A stretch of DNA of 64,000 bases from a virus. This document shows, one piece after another, positions 27,201 to 35,256 of the stretch; the first letter of the stretch is position 1, and every line of letters starts with the position of its first letter. Both the position numbers and the translations under genes were made by a program. The stretch spans positions 16,234-80,233 of IMG/VR virus record IMGVR_UViG_3300042387_001265; one strand, 5' to 3'. Under the pieces are notes generated by a model. That model did not search any database. It saw only the letters and a list, made by a program, of their open reading frames with translations, and was not told the origin of the DNA.

Positions 27201-29080
27201 TTCAGTCTAACTCTGCGTTTATTCACGCAAATTCTGCTTATCAATCTCAGAATGCAACAGGTGAATATGCCAACAGTGCATTTACAGTAGCCAATGGTGC
27301 ATTCATACATGCAAATGCTGCGTTCACATTAGCTAATGGCGCATTCATACATGCAAATTCCGCATTTAATAAAGCAAACGGTGTAGTACAAACAGGGTTT
27401 ACAACAATATCCGCAAATAGTGTCAGTATAACACCAGCAAGTAATACAGACACATTAACTATTACTGCTGGTAATAATATTATCATCAATACAAACTCTG
27501 GCACAAAAACAATCACAATTGCATCTGTAACATATAGTAATACTGACGTAAAAATTTATTTGGAATCATTATCTAATATTGCTATTGGTTCCACAGCCAA
27601 TAACCAAGGACAATACGCTACAGCAGTTGGCGCTGGCGCAGGTAGTGACAATCAAGGTACTTATGCCATTGCTATTGGCCAAGAAGCAGGGTTCAGTAAC
27701 CAGGGAGCTTATGGTACTGCGTTAGGAGTCGGCGCAGCATATCAAGACCAAGGTAGCCAGGCAATTGCAGTTGGTTATAATGCAGGTCAACTTCTCCAAG
27801 GACAGTTTGCTACCGCAATTGGTTATAATGCGGGTCAACAAGTTCAAGGTGTAGGCACGGTGGCGATTGGATCCAGTGCGGGATCTGTAGGTCAAAGAGA
27901 GAGTGCCATTGCTATTGGATCCGCAGCCGGTGAAACCACTCAAGGTAATACCGCAGTATCCATTGGCTACTATGCAGGCGCAGGTACACAGGGTGAAAAC
28001 TCAGTAGCAATTGGTGGATTTGCAGGCGAAATGAATCAAGGTTACCAGGCAATTGCTATTGGCGCAGTGGCAGGCCAAACAAATCAAGGTAATAGTGCTA
28101 TTGCTATCGGCGTGGGTGCCGGATATCTAAATCAAAATGATAACAGTATTATTATTTCCGCTAATGGACAATTAGATTCTACTACAACTGGGTTCTTTGT
28201 TGATCCATTGAGAAACGTGAGTTCTGATGATGTATTATACTACAACTCAACAACTAAAGAAATAACATTTGGTGTAGATTTATCTGGAATACATGCTAAT
28301 GCAGCATTTGATTATGCGAACTCAACATTTATTTTTGCAAATGCAGGGTTTATTGTAGCAAACTCTGGTTTCATTCAAGCCAATGCTGCATTTGATCACG
28401 CTAATTCAGGATTCATTCAAGCCAATGCTGCATTTGATCACGCTAATTCAGGATTCATTCAAGCCAATACTTCTTTTGCACTTACTAATGCTGCATTCAA
28501 TCATGCAAACTCAGGATTTACTCAAGCCAATGCTGCATTCGTTCATGCTAATTCAGGATTCATTCAAGCAAATGCAGCTTTTTCTGTGGCAAATAGTGCT
28601 GTTGTTTTTCCTAGTGGAACTGCTATGTTATTTGTTCAAACGACAGCACCAACTGGTTGGACAAAATCAACAACACATGATAATAAAGCATTACGAGTAG
28701 TTACTGGAACTGCTAGTAGTGGAGGTACAACAAACTTTACTTCAGTGTTTACAAGTAGAACACCGGCTGGTACTGTTTCTGGTACTAACTCGGGTGGTGC
28801 TGTTTCCGATTCGGGTCTAACAGAAGCACAATTAGCATCTCACGCACACACCGAACAATTAATGTCATCCGTTGCAACGATGACTACAACCGGTACACGT
28901 ATTGGTGGTTCCGCTACTGGTACTACAAACAGAACTGCGACATCACCCACACTTGGAACAGGTTCGGGTTCGGTACACGGTCACGGTTTTACAAATCCAT
29001 CATGGTCAGGTTCATTTACTGGAACAGCAATGGATTTTGCTGTTCAGTATGTTGATGTAATTATAGCAACGAAGGATTAA
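24218..29080 (+). CDS. long tail fibre: stalk, YadA-like repeats, collar-type tip
   Basis: The product has 1620 residues. Residues 1-55 are an N-domain (IQIKRSLVTNTPASLNVGEPAYS), a form common in phage fibres. About 60-605 is a very long AN-heptad stalk. About 610-985 is a beta region with NLTITGNLVISNAQ and GEPSLNAAIIVNRG phrases. A second stalk runs to about 1065. About 1130-1306 holds eleven 16-residue repeats (QGTYAIAIGQEAGFSN type), like the left-handed beta-roll heads of YadA-type adhesins. A third stalk (about 1350-1465) leads to the tip, 1467-1620: GTAMLFVQTTAPTGWTKST, HDNKALRVVTGTASSGG, SHAHTEQ, VHGHGF and the ending FAVQYVDVIIATKD. The His-rich tip is of the collar/receptor-binding type that may bind metal. 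This should be a main receptor-binding fibre. Confidence 0.85.
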   Translation: MANTPIQIKRSLVTNTPASLNVGEPAYSYSSNTLFIGSPNGTGTIPIGGYDTYLRSINSLDRANSAFEAANSTLTGITASFIKANAAYDHANASYQSQNATGQYANSAFTVANGAFIHANSSFIKTNASFNHANSSYESQNATGQYANAALIHANSSFNFANTVNVFSYSAYHHANSGFIQANSAFIHVNSSFNFANGVSIAANTPSNVANSAAIYANGAFVAANIADSKAISAGAYANSAFAQSNVALIQANSAFVHANSSYESQNATGEYANAAFTVANGAFIHANSGFIHANAAYQSQNATGQYSNAAFVHANSAYQSQNATGQYANSAFIHANSAFIKTNSAFDHANSAFAQSNVALTQANASFDYANSTFIFANGVSIAANTPSHVANSASVYANSAFNSANISDSKAVSAGSYANSAFIHANSAFIFANGVSIAANTPSHVANSASVYANSAFVAANIAKQDSLSAGSYANSAFIRANSAFNFANGAAIAANTPSHVANSAAIYANGAFVRANTPSHVANSAAIYANGAFIAANISNSKAVSAGSYANSAFIHANSAFEHSNSGFIQANSAFIHANSAYQSQNATGQYANAAFVRANNSLNANLGGIITANVTINANLTTQNVFVGSYIDLNTAPSIPAINEGRLFYDNYEKSVAFYGDSGETIQIGQSFIRVWNNTGSTVNKGKVVRIGNDVSTNGFPSIILSSADTAQNAEAIGFTIAPIANNSYGYVLATGEIHDINTSLFNSGQELFLSTTPGDYQTTPPAPPNVPIAVGYILTSDVSSGSILVNIHLMEGKNKSNGAILFGRNGAIDQDPTKLYWDYVNDRLGIDTDSPQANLHVAGDGLFTGNLTITGNLVISNAQTITTDQLFVGGNNVILSANVTGEPSLNAAIIVNRGTSPNAYILWDETVNEWLAYEGTGAAGHILLANKTANSWAVYNTFEAYEKEFYPIGANLANSTNEQAKAGFATANIAENLAIASFKHANSGFIQSNSAFIHANSAYQSQNATGEYANSAFTVANGAFIHANAAFTLANGAFIHANSAFNKANGVVQTGFTTISANSVSITPASNTDTLTITAGNNIIINTNSGTKTITIASVTYSNTDVKIYLESLSNIAIGSTANNQGQYATAVGAGAGSDNQGTYAIAIGQEAGFSNQGAYGTALGVGAAYQDQGSQAIAVGYNAGQLLQGQFATAIGYNAGQQVQGVGTVAIGSSAGSVGQRESAIAIGSAAGETTQGNTAVSIGYYAGAGTQGENSVAIGGFAGEMNQGYQAIAIGAVAGQTNQGNSAIAIGVGAGYLNQNDNSIIISANGQLDSTTTGFFVDPLRNVSSDDVLYYNSTTKEITFGVDLSGIHANAAFDYANSTFIFANAGFIVANSGFIQANAAFDHANSGFIQANAAFDHANSGFIQANTSFALTNAAFNHANSGFTQANAAFVHANSGFIQANAAFSVANSAVVFPSGTAMLFVQTTAPTGWTKSTTHDNKALRVVTGTASSGGTTNFTSVFTSRTPAGTVSGTNSGGAVSDSGLTEAQLASHAHTEQLMSSVATMTTTGTRIGGSATGTTNRTATSPTLGTGSGSVHGHGFTNPSWSGSFTGTAMDFAVQYVDVIIATKD
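25673..25761 (+). repeat. 89-nt block identical to 2053-2141
   Basis: Reading both lines base by base gives 89 identical nucleotides, from GCATTTAATTTTGCC to GCTAATGGAGCATT, in two fibre genes 23.6 kb apart. Synonymous sites are identical too. Confidence 0.85.
27605..28132 (+). repeat. eleven 48-bp units coding a YadA-like beta-roll
   Basis: Each unit encodes 16 residues of the form QGxxAIAIGxxAGxxN. Eleven full units run from 27605 to 28132, and a partial unit follows (QNDNSIII). Confidence 0.85.
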
Positions 29081-29081
29081 C

Positions 29082-29552
29082 ATGATTAACATAAACGATT
29101 ATAATTTAACTCTTGTAAAAGAAGATGGCGTGGTTTGTTTAAATGGTGACTGCATTGACGGATTCGATTTAAGTAATACAATGCCTTCTGATATTACTTT
29201 CGTTCACTGGTATGGCCCAAGAGGCTACGGTGAATTACAGCATTCAAAAGACGAAAATGAAGTTACTCCTCCAAATACCAGAATAACATCTGTTGATGAA
29301 TATTTACCTCTGGTTGAAGAGTGGTTAGAAAAAGACGAAATACGTAAACAACCATATGTAAATACCGCTGAAGACAATAAAGAAATAGCTAGAGTAAAAT
29401 TGTTCATGACAGACTATGTTTATCTTCCTGATGTCAACATACTAAATAAATCAGATTTTGACGCTTATAGAACATTGATTCGTCAGATATTTTTTAATCC
29501 TGTTGGTGGTGAAATAGATTGGCCAGTGGTACCAGATCCACAGTGGGCTTGA
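29082..29552 (+). CDS. probable tail fibre assembly chaperone
   Basis: The product has 156 residues and starts 1 nt after the stop of the long fibre gene. It is acidic, with YGPRGYGELQ near 45-54, an EYLPLVEEWLEKDE helix, and the C-terminus RQIFFNPVGGEIDWPVVPDPQWA. A short protein directly downstream of a collar-tip fibre and ending in a Pro/Trp-rich tail fits the small chaperones that help fold fibre tips in many phages. Its position is the strongest evidence. Confidence 0.6.
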   Translation: MININDYNLTLVKEDGVVCLNGDCIDGFDLSNTMPSDITFVHWYGPRGYGELQHSKDENEVTPPNTRITSVDEYLPLVEEWLEKDEIRKQPYVNTAEDNKEIARVKLFMTDYVYLPDVNILNKSDFDAYRTLIRQIFFNPVGGEIDWPVVPDPQWA

Positions 29553-29565
29553 TAATGGAGATACT

Positions 29566-29871
29566 ATGCAAATTAAACCTGGTAATTTTTGTCCGTTAAT
29601 TAAAAAAGACTGTATTGGTATTCAGTGCAGTTGGTTCACTCAGATTAGAGGTACTAATCCAAATACTGGAGCTGAAATTGACGAATGGAATTGTGCAATA
29701 ACTTGGTTTCCTGTTTTACTAGTAGAAAATAGTCAACAACAAAGACAAACAGGTGCTGCGATTGAGAGCTTTAGAAATGAGATGGTAAAGGCAAATGAAA
29801 ATAGTCAACAAGTTTTATTAGAAACAATAAATCAAACATCAAAGATAACTAACGAAAAATGGCAAAAATAA
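29566..29871 (+). CDS. conserved phage protein with four Cys
   Basis: The product has 101 residues, with GGAGATACT before the ATG. Residues 1-50 are MQIKPGNFCPLIKKDCIGIQ, then CSWFTQIRGTNPNTGAEIDE and WNCAITWFP. The four Cys at positions 8, 16, 21 and 44 could bind a metal ion. The C-terminal half is a Gln/Asn-rich helix (ENSQQQRQTGAAIESFRNEM). I recognise the pattern as recurring in unrelated phages but know no proven function. The last 13 nt overlap the gp13 start. Confidence 0.65.
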   Translation: MQIKPGNFCPLIKKDCIGIQCSWFTQIRGTNPNTGAEIDEWNCAITWFPVLLVENSQQQRQTGAAIESFRNEMVKANENSQQVLLETINQTSKITNEKWQK

Positions 29872-30812
29872 GTACAAGACAACAATTTAAAGAATATTGC
29901 CTACGCAAGCTAGGTTTTCCGGTTATCGAAATTAATGTTGATGATGACCAAGTGGAAGACCGTATTGATGATGCAATATCTTTTTGGCGTGATTACCATT
30001 ATGATGGAACAGAAAAACTGTTCATGAAACATCAAATCACACAAGCAGACATTGAACGTCAATGGATTTATTGTCCTGATGCCGTTCAGTTTGTTATTGG
30101 AATATTTCCATTTGACCAATCAAATGCGTCAATCAATATGTTTGATTTGCGTTATCAGTTACGTTTACATGACTTATATGACTTTACATCAGTATCATAT
30201 GTGTCATATGAAATTACAATGCAACATTTACGTACATTAAATCTTTTATTCTCAGGAACTCCACAGTTTCGTTTCAATCGTCATCAAAACAAAGTATTCT
30301 TAGACATTGACTGGACACGTGACGTTGAGCCTGGAGATTATGTTATTGTGGAATGTTATCGTGTTTTAAGTCCAGATACTGTAACTCTAACTGGTACAGT
30401 TGCAGGTAGTCCATCATCAAATACAATCGTAGGAACAGGAACAAAATTTGACCAAGAAATTGTTCCATTTGATTTTATCAATATTGGGGGAGAATCTGTT
30501 CAAGTAAAGAACATCGCTTCACCAACAAGTTTAACTTTAGCTTCACCACCAACACAAACGCATACAGCTTCGACTGTGACAATTGATGGTTTAACAGATA
30601 TTTACAATGACCGTTTTCTAAAAAAATATGCTACTGCAAAAATCAAACAACAGTGGGGTAATAATTTGAAAAAGTTTGAAGGTATTCAAATGCCGGGTGG
30701 TGTGACATTGAATGGTCAAAAAATATATGAAGAAGCTGAAGAAGAGCTTAAAACTATGGAAGAAGAAATGTACCAAATGGGTTCATTACCTTCTGAAATA
30801 TTTATAGGATAA
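29859..30812 (+). CDS. 13: neck protein gp13
   Basis: The product has 317 residues. The N-terminus STRQQFKEYCLRKLGFPVIEIN, with VEDRIDDAISFWRDYHYDGTE at 32-52 and the QITQADIERQWI segment, is typical of gp13 of T4-like phages. The C-terminus KIKQQWGNNLKKFEGIQMPGG with the GQKIYEEAEEEL helix also fits. About 172-247 looks like a small beta domain inserted between the conserved parts (TGTVAGSPSSNTIVGTG to STVTIDG). gp13 and gp14 form the head-tail neck that joins the filled capsid to the tail. gp14 follows at once. Confidence 0.85.
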   Translation: MAKISTRQQFKEYCLRKLGFPVIEINVDDDQVEDRIDDAISFWRDYHYDGTEKLFMKHQITQADIERQWIYCPDAVQFVIGIFPFDQSNASINMFDLRYQLRLHDLYDFTSVSYVSYEITMQHLRTLNLLFSGTPQFRFNRHQNKVFLDIDWTRDVEPGDYVIVECYRVLSPDTVTLTGTVAGSPSSNTIVGTGTKFDQEIVPFDFINIGGESVQVKNIASPTSLTLASPPTQTHTASTVTIDGLTDIYNDRFLKKYATAKIKQQWGNNLKKFEGIQMPGGVTLNGQKIYEEAEEELKTMEEEMYQMGSLPSEIFIG

Positions 30813-30814
30813 TT

Positions 30815-31723
30815 GTGGCTACTAATTTTTATTTTAATCCTTTTCCATCTCGTTTAGGTAATGGTAATTCCGTTACTCCAGAACAGTTATTGGTGGAAGA
30901 TTTGGTTATTGAAGCACTTAAAATATACGGATTGGATGTATATTATTTACCAAGAACTACAAGAGATGAAGTAGATTACTTATTTGGCGAAGACGTTCTC
31001 AAAGAATATCGTACAGCTTGCCCTATTGAAATGTATCTTGAAAATGTTACTGGAATGGAAGGTGAAGGTGATTTTATTTCCAAATTTGGTTTAGAGATTC
31101 GTGATGAGATTACTTTTCTAGTTTCAAGATTGCGTTTCCGTTATGCTGTGAATGGATTGACTCGTCCACGTGAAGGTGATTTAATTTATATTCCAATGAT
31201 GACTGGACTGTATGAGATTACTTATGTTGAACATGAAAGTAATCAAGCAATGTATTATACTTTAGGTCGTGGTCGTGGCGGCAACGTATACGTATATGCA
31301 TTAAAAATGAAACAATATGTGTTTTCTTCGGAAATTATTGAAACTGGAGTTGCTGAGATTGATAACAATATAAGAGCATATTATCCAAGAACTCGTATAT
31401 CTCTTGCTGCTGGCGGTACAGGTAAGTTTGTTAATGATGAAATAGTTTATCAGGGTTCCACTCTTGCTACATCAACAGCACAAGCACTTGTTCTTGATTT
31501 TGTTCCAAATACACATATTGACATTTACAGAACACAAGGTAGTTTTGTGGACACTTCGGCTGTAAAAGGAAATACATCAGGAGCAAATTGGAGTATCACA
31601 TTAGTTTCTGATACGGAAACACAAAATAATGCATTTGAAGATATCATTGATAATGCTCGTATTGAGGCAGCATCAGATGGTATTATTGATTTTTCAGAAA
31701 CAAATCCTTTTGGTGAGCCATAA
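30815..31723 (+). CDS. 14: neck protein gp14
   Basis: The product has 302 residues with a GTG start two bases after gp13. FYFNPFPSRLGNGNSVTPEQ is followed by LLVEDLVIEALKIYGLDVYYLPRT (25-48), DYLFGEDVLKEYRTACPIEMYLEN and the GFEGEGDFISKFGLEIRDEI-type segment (here GMEGEGDFISKFG), all hallmarks of gp14. It completes the neck after packaging. The C-terminus ends DFSETNPFGEP. It overlaps gp15 by 1 nt. Confidence 0.85.
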   Translation: MATNFYFNPFPSRLGNGNSVTPEQLLVEDLVIEALKIYGLDVYYLPRTTRDEVDYLFGEDVLKEYRTACPIEMYLENVTGMEGEGDFISKFGLEIRDEITFLVSRLRFRYAVNGLTRPREGDLIYIPMMTGLYEITYVEHESNQAMYYTLGRGRGGNVYVYALKMKQYVFSSEIIETGVAEIDNNIRAYYPRTRISLAAGGTGKFVNDEIVYQGSTLATSTAQALVLDFVPNTHIDIYRTQGSFVDTSAVKGNTSGANWSITLVSDTETQNNAFEDIIDNARIEAASDGIIDFSETNPFGEP

Positions 31724-32724
31724 TGTTAGGTAACGCACAGTTTTATCATCGCACCATTCGAAAGATGGTCGTAACTTTTGGTACACTTTTTAACGACCTT
31801 GAAATTGTTCGTTATACTCAAGCAGGTACACCAAAAGAAAAACTAAAAGTACCACTTTCTTATGGTTCAAAAGAAAGATATCTAACACGAATAACATCTG
31901 ACCCAAATTTAATTAAGACAATCAACACTCTTGTTCCTCGAATGTCTTTTAATTTGGAAAATTTGGAATACGATACAAGTCGTAAACAAGTTTCAACATT
32001 ACGTAACTTTGCAGGTGAAACAGACTCGACTGTAAAAACACAATTTGTTCCTGTTCCATATAATTATGAATTTTCTTTATCTGTGTATGTTCGTAATACT
32101 GAAGATGGTACTCAAATATTAGAACAGATATTACCATTCTTTACACCAGATTTTAGTGTTGTTGTGGATTTTATTCCATCGATGAATCAAAAATATACCG
32201 TTCCAATTATATTAAATTCCGTATCATCTACAGTTGATTATGAGGGAGTTGATGCTGATGGAACAACTCGTTTAATTATTTGGGATTTAAACTTTACAGC
32301 AAAAGGCTTTATTTGGCCACCAGTCAAATCTGGCAATCTTATTACACGAGCTAATACTCAATTGTTTATTGATTTATCAAATACATCACAACAAAAAGCA
32401 TATGTTGATTTTGCAAATGGTTATGGAGTATTGACTCAAGGTGAAACTGTTCGAGATATTGCAAATAATTTTGTTGCTACGGTAGATTATTTTTCTAATA
32501 CAACTACAGGTGAAATTATACTTACTGGTGCAAATAAAACTCTTCAGCCAAATTATGTGTTGACTGGAGATTATTCAAATTCCAGATATGCTGTTCAATC
32601 TCTTGACCAAAATGCTGTAAAAGCAGTTAAAGTTATTACCGAACCTGACCCATTAAATGCAGGACCAGAAGAAGATTTTGGTTTTACTGAAACTATTATA
32701 ACATATCCGGATACATTATCATGA
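31723..32724 (+). CDS. 15: tail sheath stabiliser gp15
   Basis: The product has 333 residues, against 272 in T4. FYHRTIRKMVVTFGTLFNDLEIVR (7-30), KVPLSYGSKERYL (42-54) and the VPRMSFNLENLEYDTSRK segment (70-87) are typical of gp15. gp15 caps the tail end and binds the neck. The extra C-terminal 90 residues are beta-rich (LTQGETVRDIANNFVA) and absent in T4. The stop overlaps the gp16 start (ATGA). Confidence 0.85.
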   Translation: MLGNAQFYHRTIRKMVVTFGTLFNDLEIVRYTQAGTPKEKLKVPLSYGSKERYLTRITSDPNLIKTINTLVPRMSFNLENLEYDTSRKQVSTLRNFAGETDSTVKTQFVPVPYNYEFSLSVYVRNTEDGTQILEQILPFFTPDFSVVVDFIPSMNQKYTVPIILNSVSSTVDYEGVDADGTTRLIIWDLNFTAKGFIWPPVKSGNLITRANTQLFIDLSNTSQQKAYVDFANGYGVLTQGETVRDIANNFVATVDYFSNTTTGEIILTGANKTLQPNYVLTGDYSNSRYAVQSLDQNAVKAVKVITEPDPLNAGPEEDFGFTETIITYPDTLS

Positions 32725-33119
32725 AAAAATTAAATCAAAATTTATCCGAAATTTTTGATATAGAACCAATTGAAATAAAAGAACAACCAAAAAAAGAATT
32801 GACAACAGTGGATTTTGGTACAGATATCGATACTGACACCAACTTTGCTAGAGAAAATATTAAACAACTCATTGAAAAAGGTAGTAAATCTTTTGAAGAA
32901 TTAACTACTGTAGCAAATCAGTCTGAATCTCCAAGAGCTTATGAAGTTCTTGCTACTATGATGAAGAGTTTAGCAGACATGAATAAAGATTTATTAGAAC
33001 TTCAAAAACGTAAAAAAGAATTACAGCCAAAAGAATCAACACAAAATCTGAACATAGATAAAGCTGTGTTTGTTGGTTCAACAGCGGAACTTGTAAAAAT
33101 GATTAAATCCAACAAATAA
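32721..33119 (+). CDS. 16: small terminase subunit gp16
   Basis: The product has 132 residues. A variable N-terminus (LSEIFDIEPIEI) is followed by ENIKQLIEKGSKSFEELTTV (45-64), then SPRAYEVLATMMKSLADMNKDLLEL (71-95), two predicted helices that match the oligomerising core of gp16. The C-terminus KAVFVGSTAELVKMIK fits the family. It forms a ring that recognises DNA and stimulates gp17. Adjacent to the large subunit in most relatives; here a Dps-like gene separates them. Confidence 0.85.
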   Translation: MKKLNQNLSEIFDIEPIEIKEQPKKELTTVDFGTDIDTDTNFARENIKQLIEKGSKSFEELTTVANQSESPRAYEVLATMMKSLADMNKDLLELQKRKKELQPKESTQNLNIDKAVFVGSTAELVKMIKSNK

Positions 33120-33130
33120 TTGAGGAAACA

Positions 33131-33565
33131 ATGGAACAATTAATAGAACAGATGAAAGTTATTCTTGGTACAAATTTTGGTTTGTACTTCAAAGCACACA
33201 CATTCCATTGGAATGTAGAAGGTCCTAATTTTGCAGAGTATCATGGATTTTTAGGAACATTCTATGATGCTGTATTTGACCAAACAGATTCAATTGCAGA
33301 ACATATTCGTGCATTAGGTTCATACACTCCAACATCATTGGCAAGAATGATTGAGCTTTCCAAAGTCAACGACTTGGTGGCTATTCCATCACCACTTATT
33401 ATGATGAGTGAACTTGCAAACGATAATGATAAATTTATTATGGAACTCCGTTCAGGAATTGCTCTTGCTGATGCTGCTGATGAGCCAGCAGTAGGAAACT
33501 TTTTACAAGATATTTTAGATGCTCATCAAAAACACGGATGGATGTTGAGAAGTTTTACACGATAA
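33131..33565 (+). CDS. Dps/ferritin-like protein
   Basis: The product has 144 residues, with GAGGAAA 5 nt before the ATG. It matches the Dps family over its whole length. The motif TFHWNVEGPNF (24-34) is the family signature. The ferroxidase ligands are present with the spacing of E. coli Dps: His26, His38 (+12), Asp53 (+15) and Glu57 (+4). The usual Lys-rich N-terminal DNA-binding tail is missing, since only about 12 residues precede the first helix. Dps forms 12-mers that oxidise and store iron and use up peroxide. In a phage it could protect DNA or host from oxidative damage, or be packaged. Its place between gp16 and gp17 suggests late expression. The family call is firm; the role is inferred. 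Confidence 0.88.
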   Translation: MEQLIEQMKVILGTNFGLYFKAHTFHWNVEGPNFAEYHGFLGTFYDAVFDQTDSIAEHIRALGSYTPTSLARMIELSKVNDLVAIPSPLIMMSELANDNDKFIMELRSGIALADAADEPAVGNFLQDILDAHQKHGWMLRSFTR

Positions 33566-33568
33566 AAA

Positions 33569-35200
33569 ATGGAAGACGGATACCTTGGTAATGCCCGGTT
33601 AAAAAAAGCCGGTGTTGAAATATCCTATACTGAAGAACAAGTTTTAGAAATAGCAAAATGTGCTGAAGACCCAGTATATTTTATTCGAAACTATGTAAAG
33701 ATTGTCAACGTTGACCGTGGTCTTGTGCCATTTGAAATGTGGGACTTTCAAGAAAACATGGTTCGCACATTTCATGACAATCGTTTCTGTATTGCAAAGA
33801 TGCCACGCCAAGTTGGTAAAACAACTACGACTGTTGGTTACATGTTATGGTCGGCTTTGTTCAATGAAGAATATGTTATTGGTATTCTTGCAAACAAACT
33901 CCAACTTGCACAAGACATCCTAGGCAAAATTCAGAAAGCTTTTGAATATCTTCCATCATGGCTTCAACAAGGCATCATAAACTGGAATAAACGTTCAATT
34001 GAATTAGAAAACGGTTCTAAGATTTATGCATATGCTACATCTTCTGCGGGTGTTCGTGGCGGTACATATAATTTAATTTTTCTTGATGAGTTTGCGTTCG
34101 TTCCACATAACATGGCAGTGGACTTTTTCACTTCTACTTATCCTGTTATTTCATCTGGTAAATCCTCAAAAGTAATTATTGTTTCTACGCCTAATGGCTT
34201 AAATCTGTTTTATAAAATGTGGACAGATGCGATTGAAAATCGGTCAACATATAAAACACTTGAAGTTCACTGGTCAATGGTACCAGGCCGAGATGAAAAG
34301 TGGAAAGAAGAAACGATAAGAAACACTTCGGAAGAACAGTTCCGACAAGAGTTTGAGACTGAGTTTATTGGTTCGGCTGCTACCCTAATATCTGGTGCCA
34401 AACTACGCTCAATGGCGTTCCATGACCCAATGCGTATTGAAGATGATGGTCATTTAGCCATATATGAAAATCCTAAACCAGGAAGAATCTACATTGCTAC
34501 TGTAGACTGCTCGGAAGGTGTTAACCTAGACTATCACACAATCAATATTATTGATGCAACTGAAGCTCCCTACAAACAAGTTGCACTGTATCGTAATAAT
34601 AAATTACCGTTAATGTTTTTACCTACGGTAATTTATGCATTGGCAAATCGGTATAATGAAGCTTATGTTTTGATTGAAACCAATAATGTCGGTCAGCAGG
34701 TGGTGGACATACTACATTATGATTTGGAGTACGGAAACATTTATAGACTTGAGCATCATCATATCAAAGGTCAAAGTATCTCATCTGGATTCAAACGTTC
34801 AGTGGCTTTTGGTATTAAAACCACCAAATCAGTCAAGAAAATTGGTTGTGCGAACTTAAAAACATTGATAGAAAATGACAAACTAATTATCAATGATTTT
34901 AACACCATAGCTGAACTGAACACATTTGTTCGCACCAAAGATACTTATGCTGCCGAAGAGGGCAATAATGATGATATCGTTATGGGTTTGGTGGTATATT
35001 CTTGGTTGACAGCGCAAGCGTTTTTCAAAGATGAGACACGAATTGACATTCGTAAAATTATGCTGGAAGAGCAAAACATGCTTGGAGAAGAAAACATGCT
35101 TCCATTTGGTTTTATTGAAGATGGATTGTCTAGAGAAGCTGAGATTGCTGATGGAGATTTATGGGAGCCTCCAGCTGGCTATTTATCATCAAATTTATAA
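33569..35200 (+). CDS. 17: large terminase subunit gp17
   Basis: The product has 543 residues. Walker A is MPRQVGKTT at 78-86 and Walker B LIFLDE at 169-174. A coupling motif VSTPNG lies at 205-210. The C-terminal RNase H-like nuclease starts with ATVDCSEG, Asp at 313, and continues to the NNDDIV acidic site near 470. gp17 is the ATP-driven packaging motor and cuts concatemeric DNA. The frame starts 3 nt after the Dps stop. A 12-bp inverted repeat lies within the gene (34599-34636). Confidence 0.93.
   Translation: MEDGYLGNARLKKAGVEISYTEEQVLEIAKCAEDPVYFIRNYVKIVNVDRGLVPFEMWDFQENMVRTFHDNRFCIAKMPRQVGKTTTTVGYMLWSALFNEEYVIGILANKLQLAQDILGKIQKAFEYLPSWLQQGIINWNKRSIELENGSKIYAYATSSAGVRGGTYNLIFLDEFAFVPHNMAVDFFTSTYPVISSGKSSKVIIVSTPNGLNLFYKMWTDAIENRSTYKTLEVHWSMVPGRDEKWKEETIRNTSEEQFRQEFETEFIGSAATLISGAKLRSMAFHDPMRIEDDGHLAIYENPKPGRIYIATVDCSEGVNLDYHTINIIDATEAPYKQVALYRNNKLPLMFLPTVIYALANRYNEAYVLIETNNVGQQVVDILHYDLEYGNIYRLEHHHIKGQSISSGFKRSVAFGIKTTKSVKKIGCANLKTLIENDKLIINDFNTIAELNTFVRTKDTYAAEEGNNDDIVMGLVVYSWLTAQAFFKDETRIDIRKIMLEEQNMLGEENMLPFGFIEDGLSREAEIADGDLWEPPAGYLSSNL
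34599..34636 (+). repeat. 12-bp perfect inverted repeat inside gp17
   Basis: ATAAATTACCGT (34599-34610) and ACGGTAATTTAT (34625-34636) are exact complements with a 14-nt loop. No T-run follows. It may be chance or a pause or structure element. Confidence 0.6.
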
Positions 35201-35203
35201 AAA

Positions 35204-35211
35204 ACTAAATA
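35204..35211 (+). promoter_or_regulatory. candidate late promoter for gp18 (ACTAAATA)
   Basis: ACTAAATA lies just after the gp17 stop in the only gap of the region. It differs from TATAAATA at two positions, but the same 8-mer occurs in the hairpin loop at 23590. The expected leader of about 40 nt carries a strong AAGGAGAAA ribosome site before the gp18 ATG. Confidence 0.45.
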
Positions 35212-35256
35212 CAATAACAAAAAGAAAATTGACCCAAACAATAAAGGAGAAATCCA

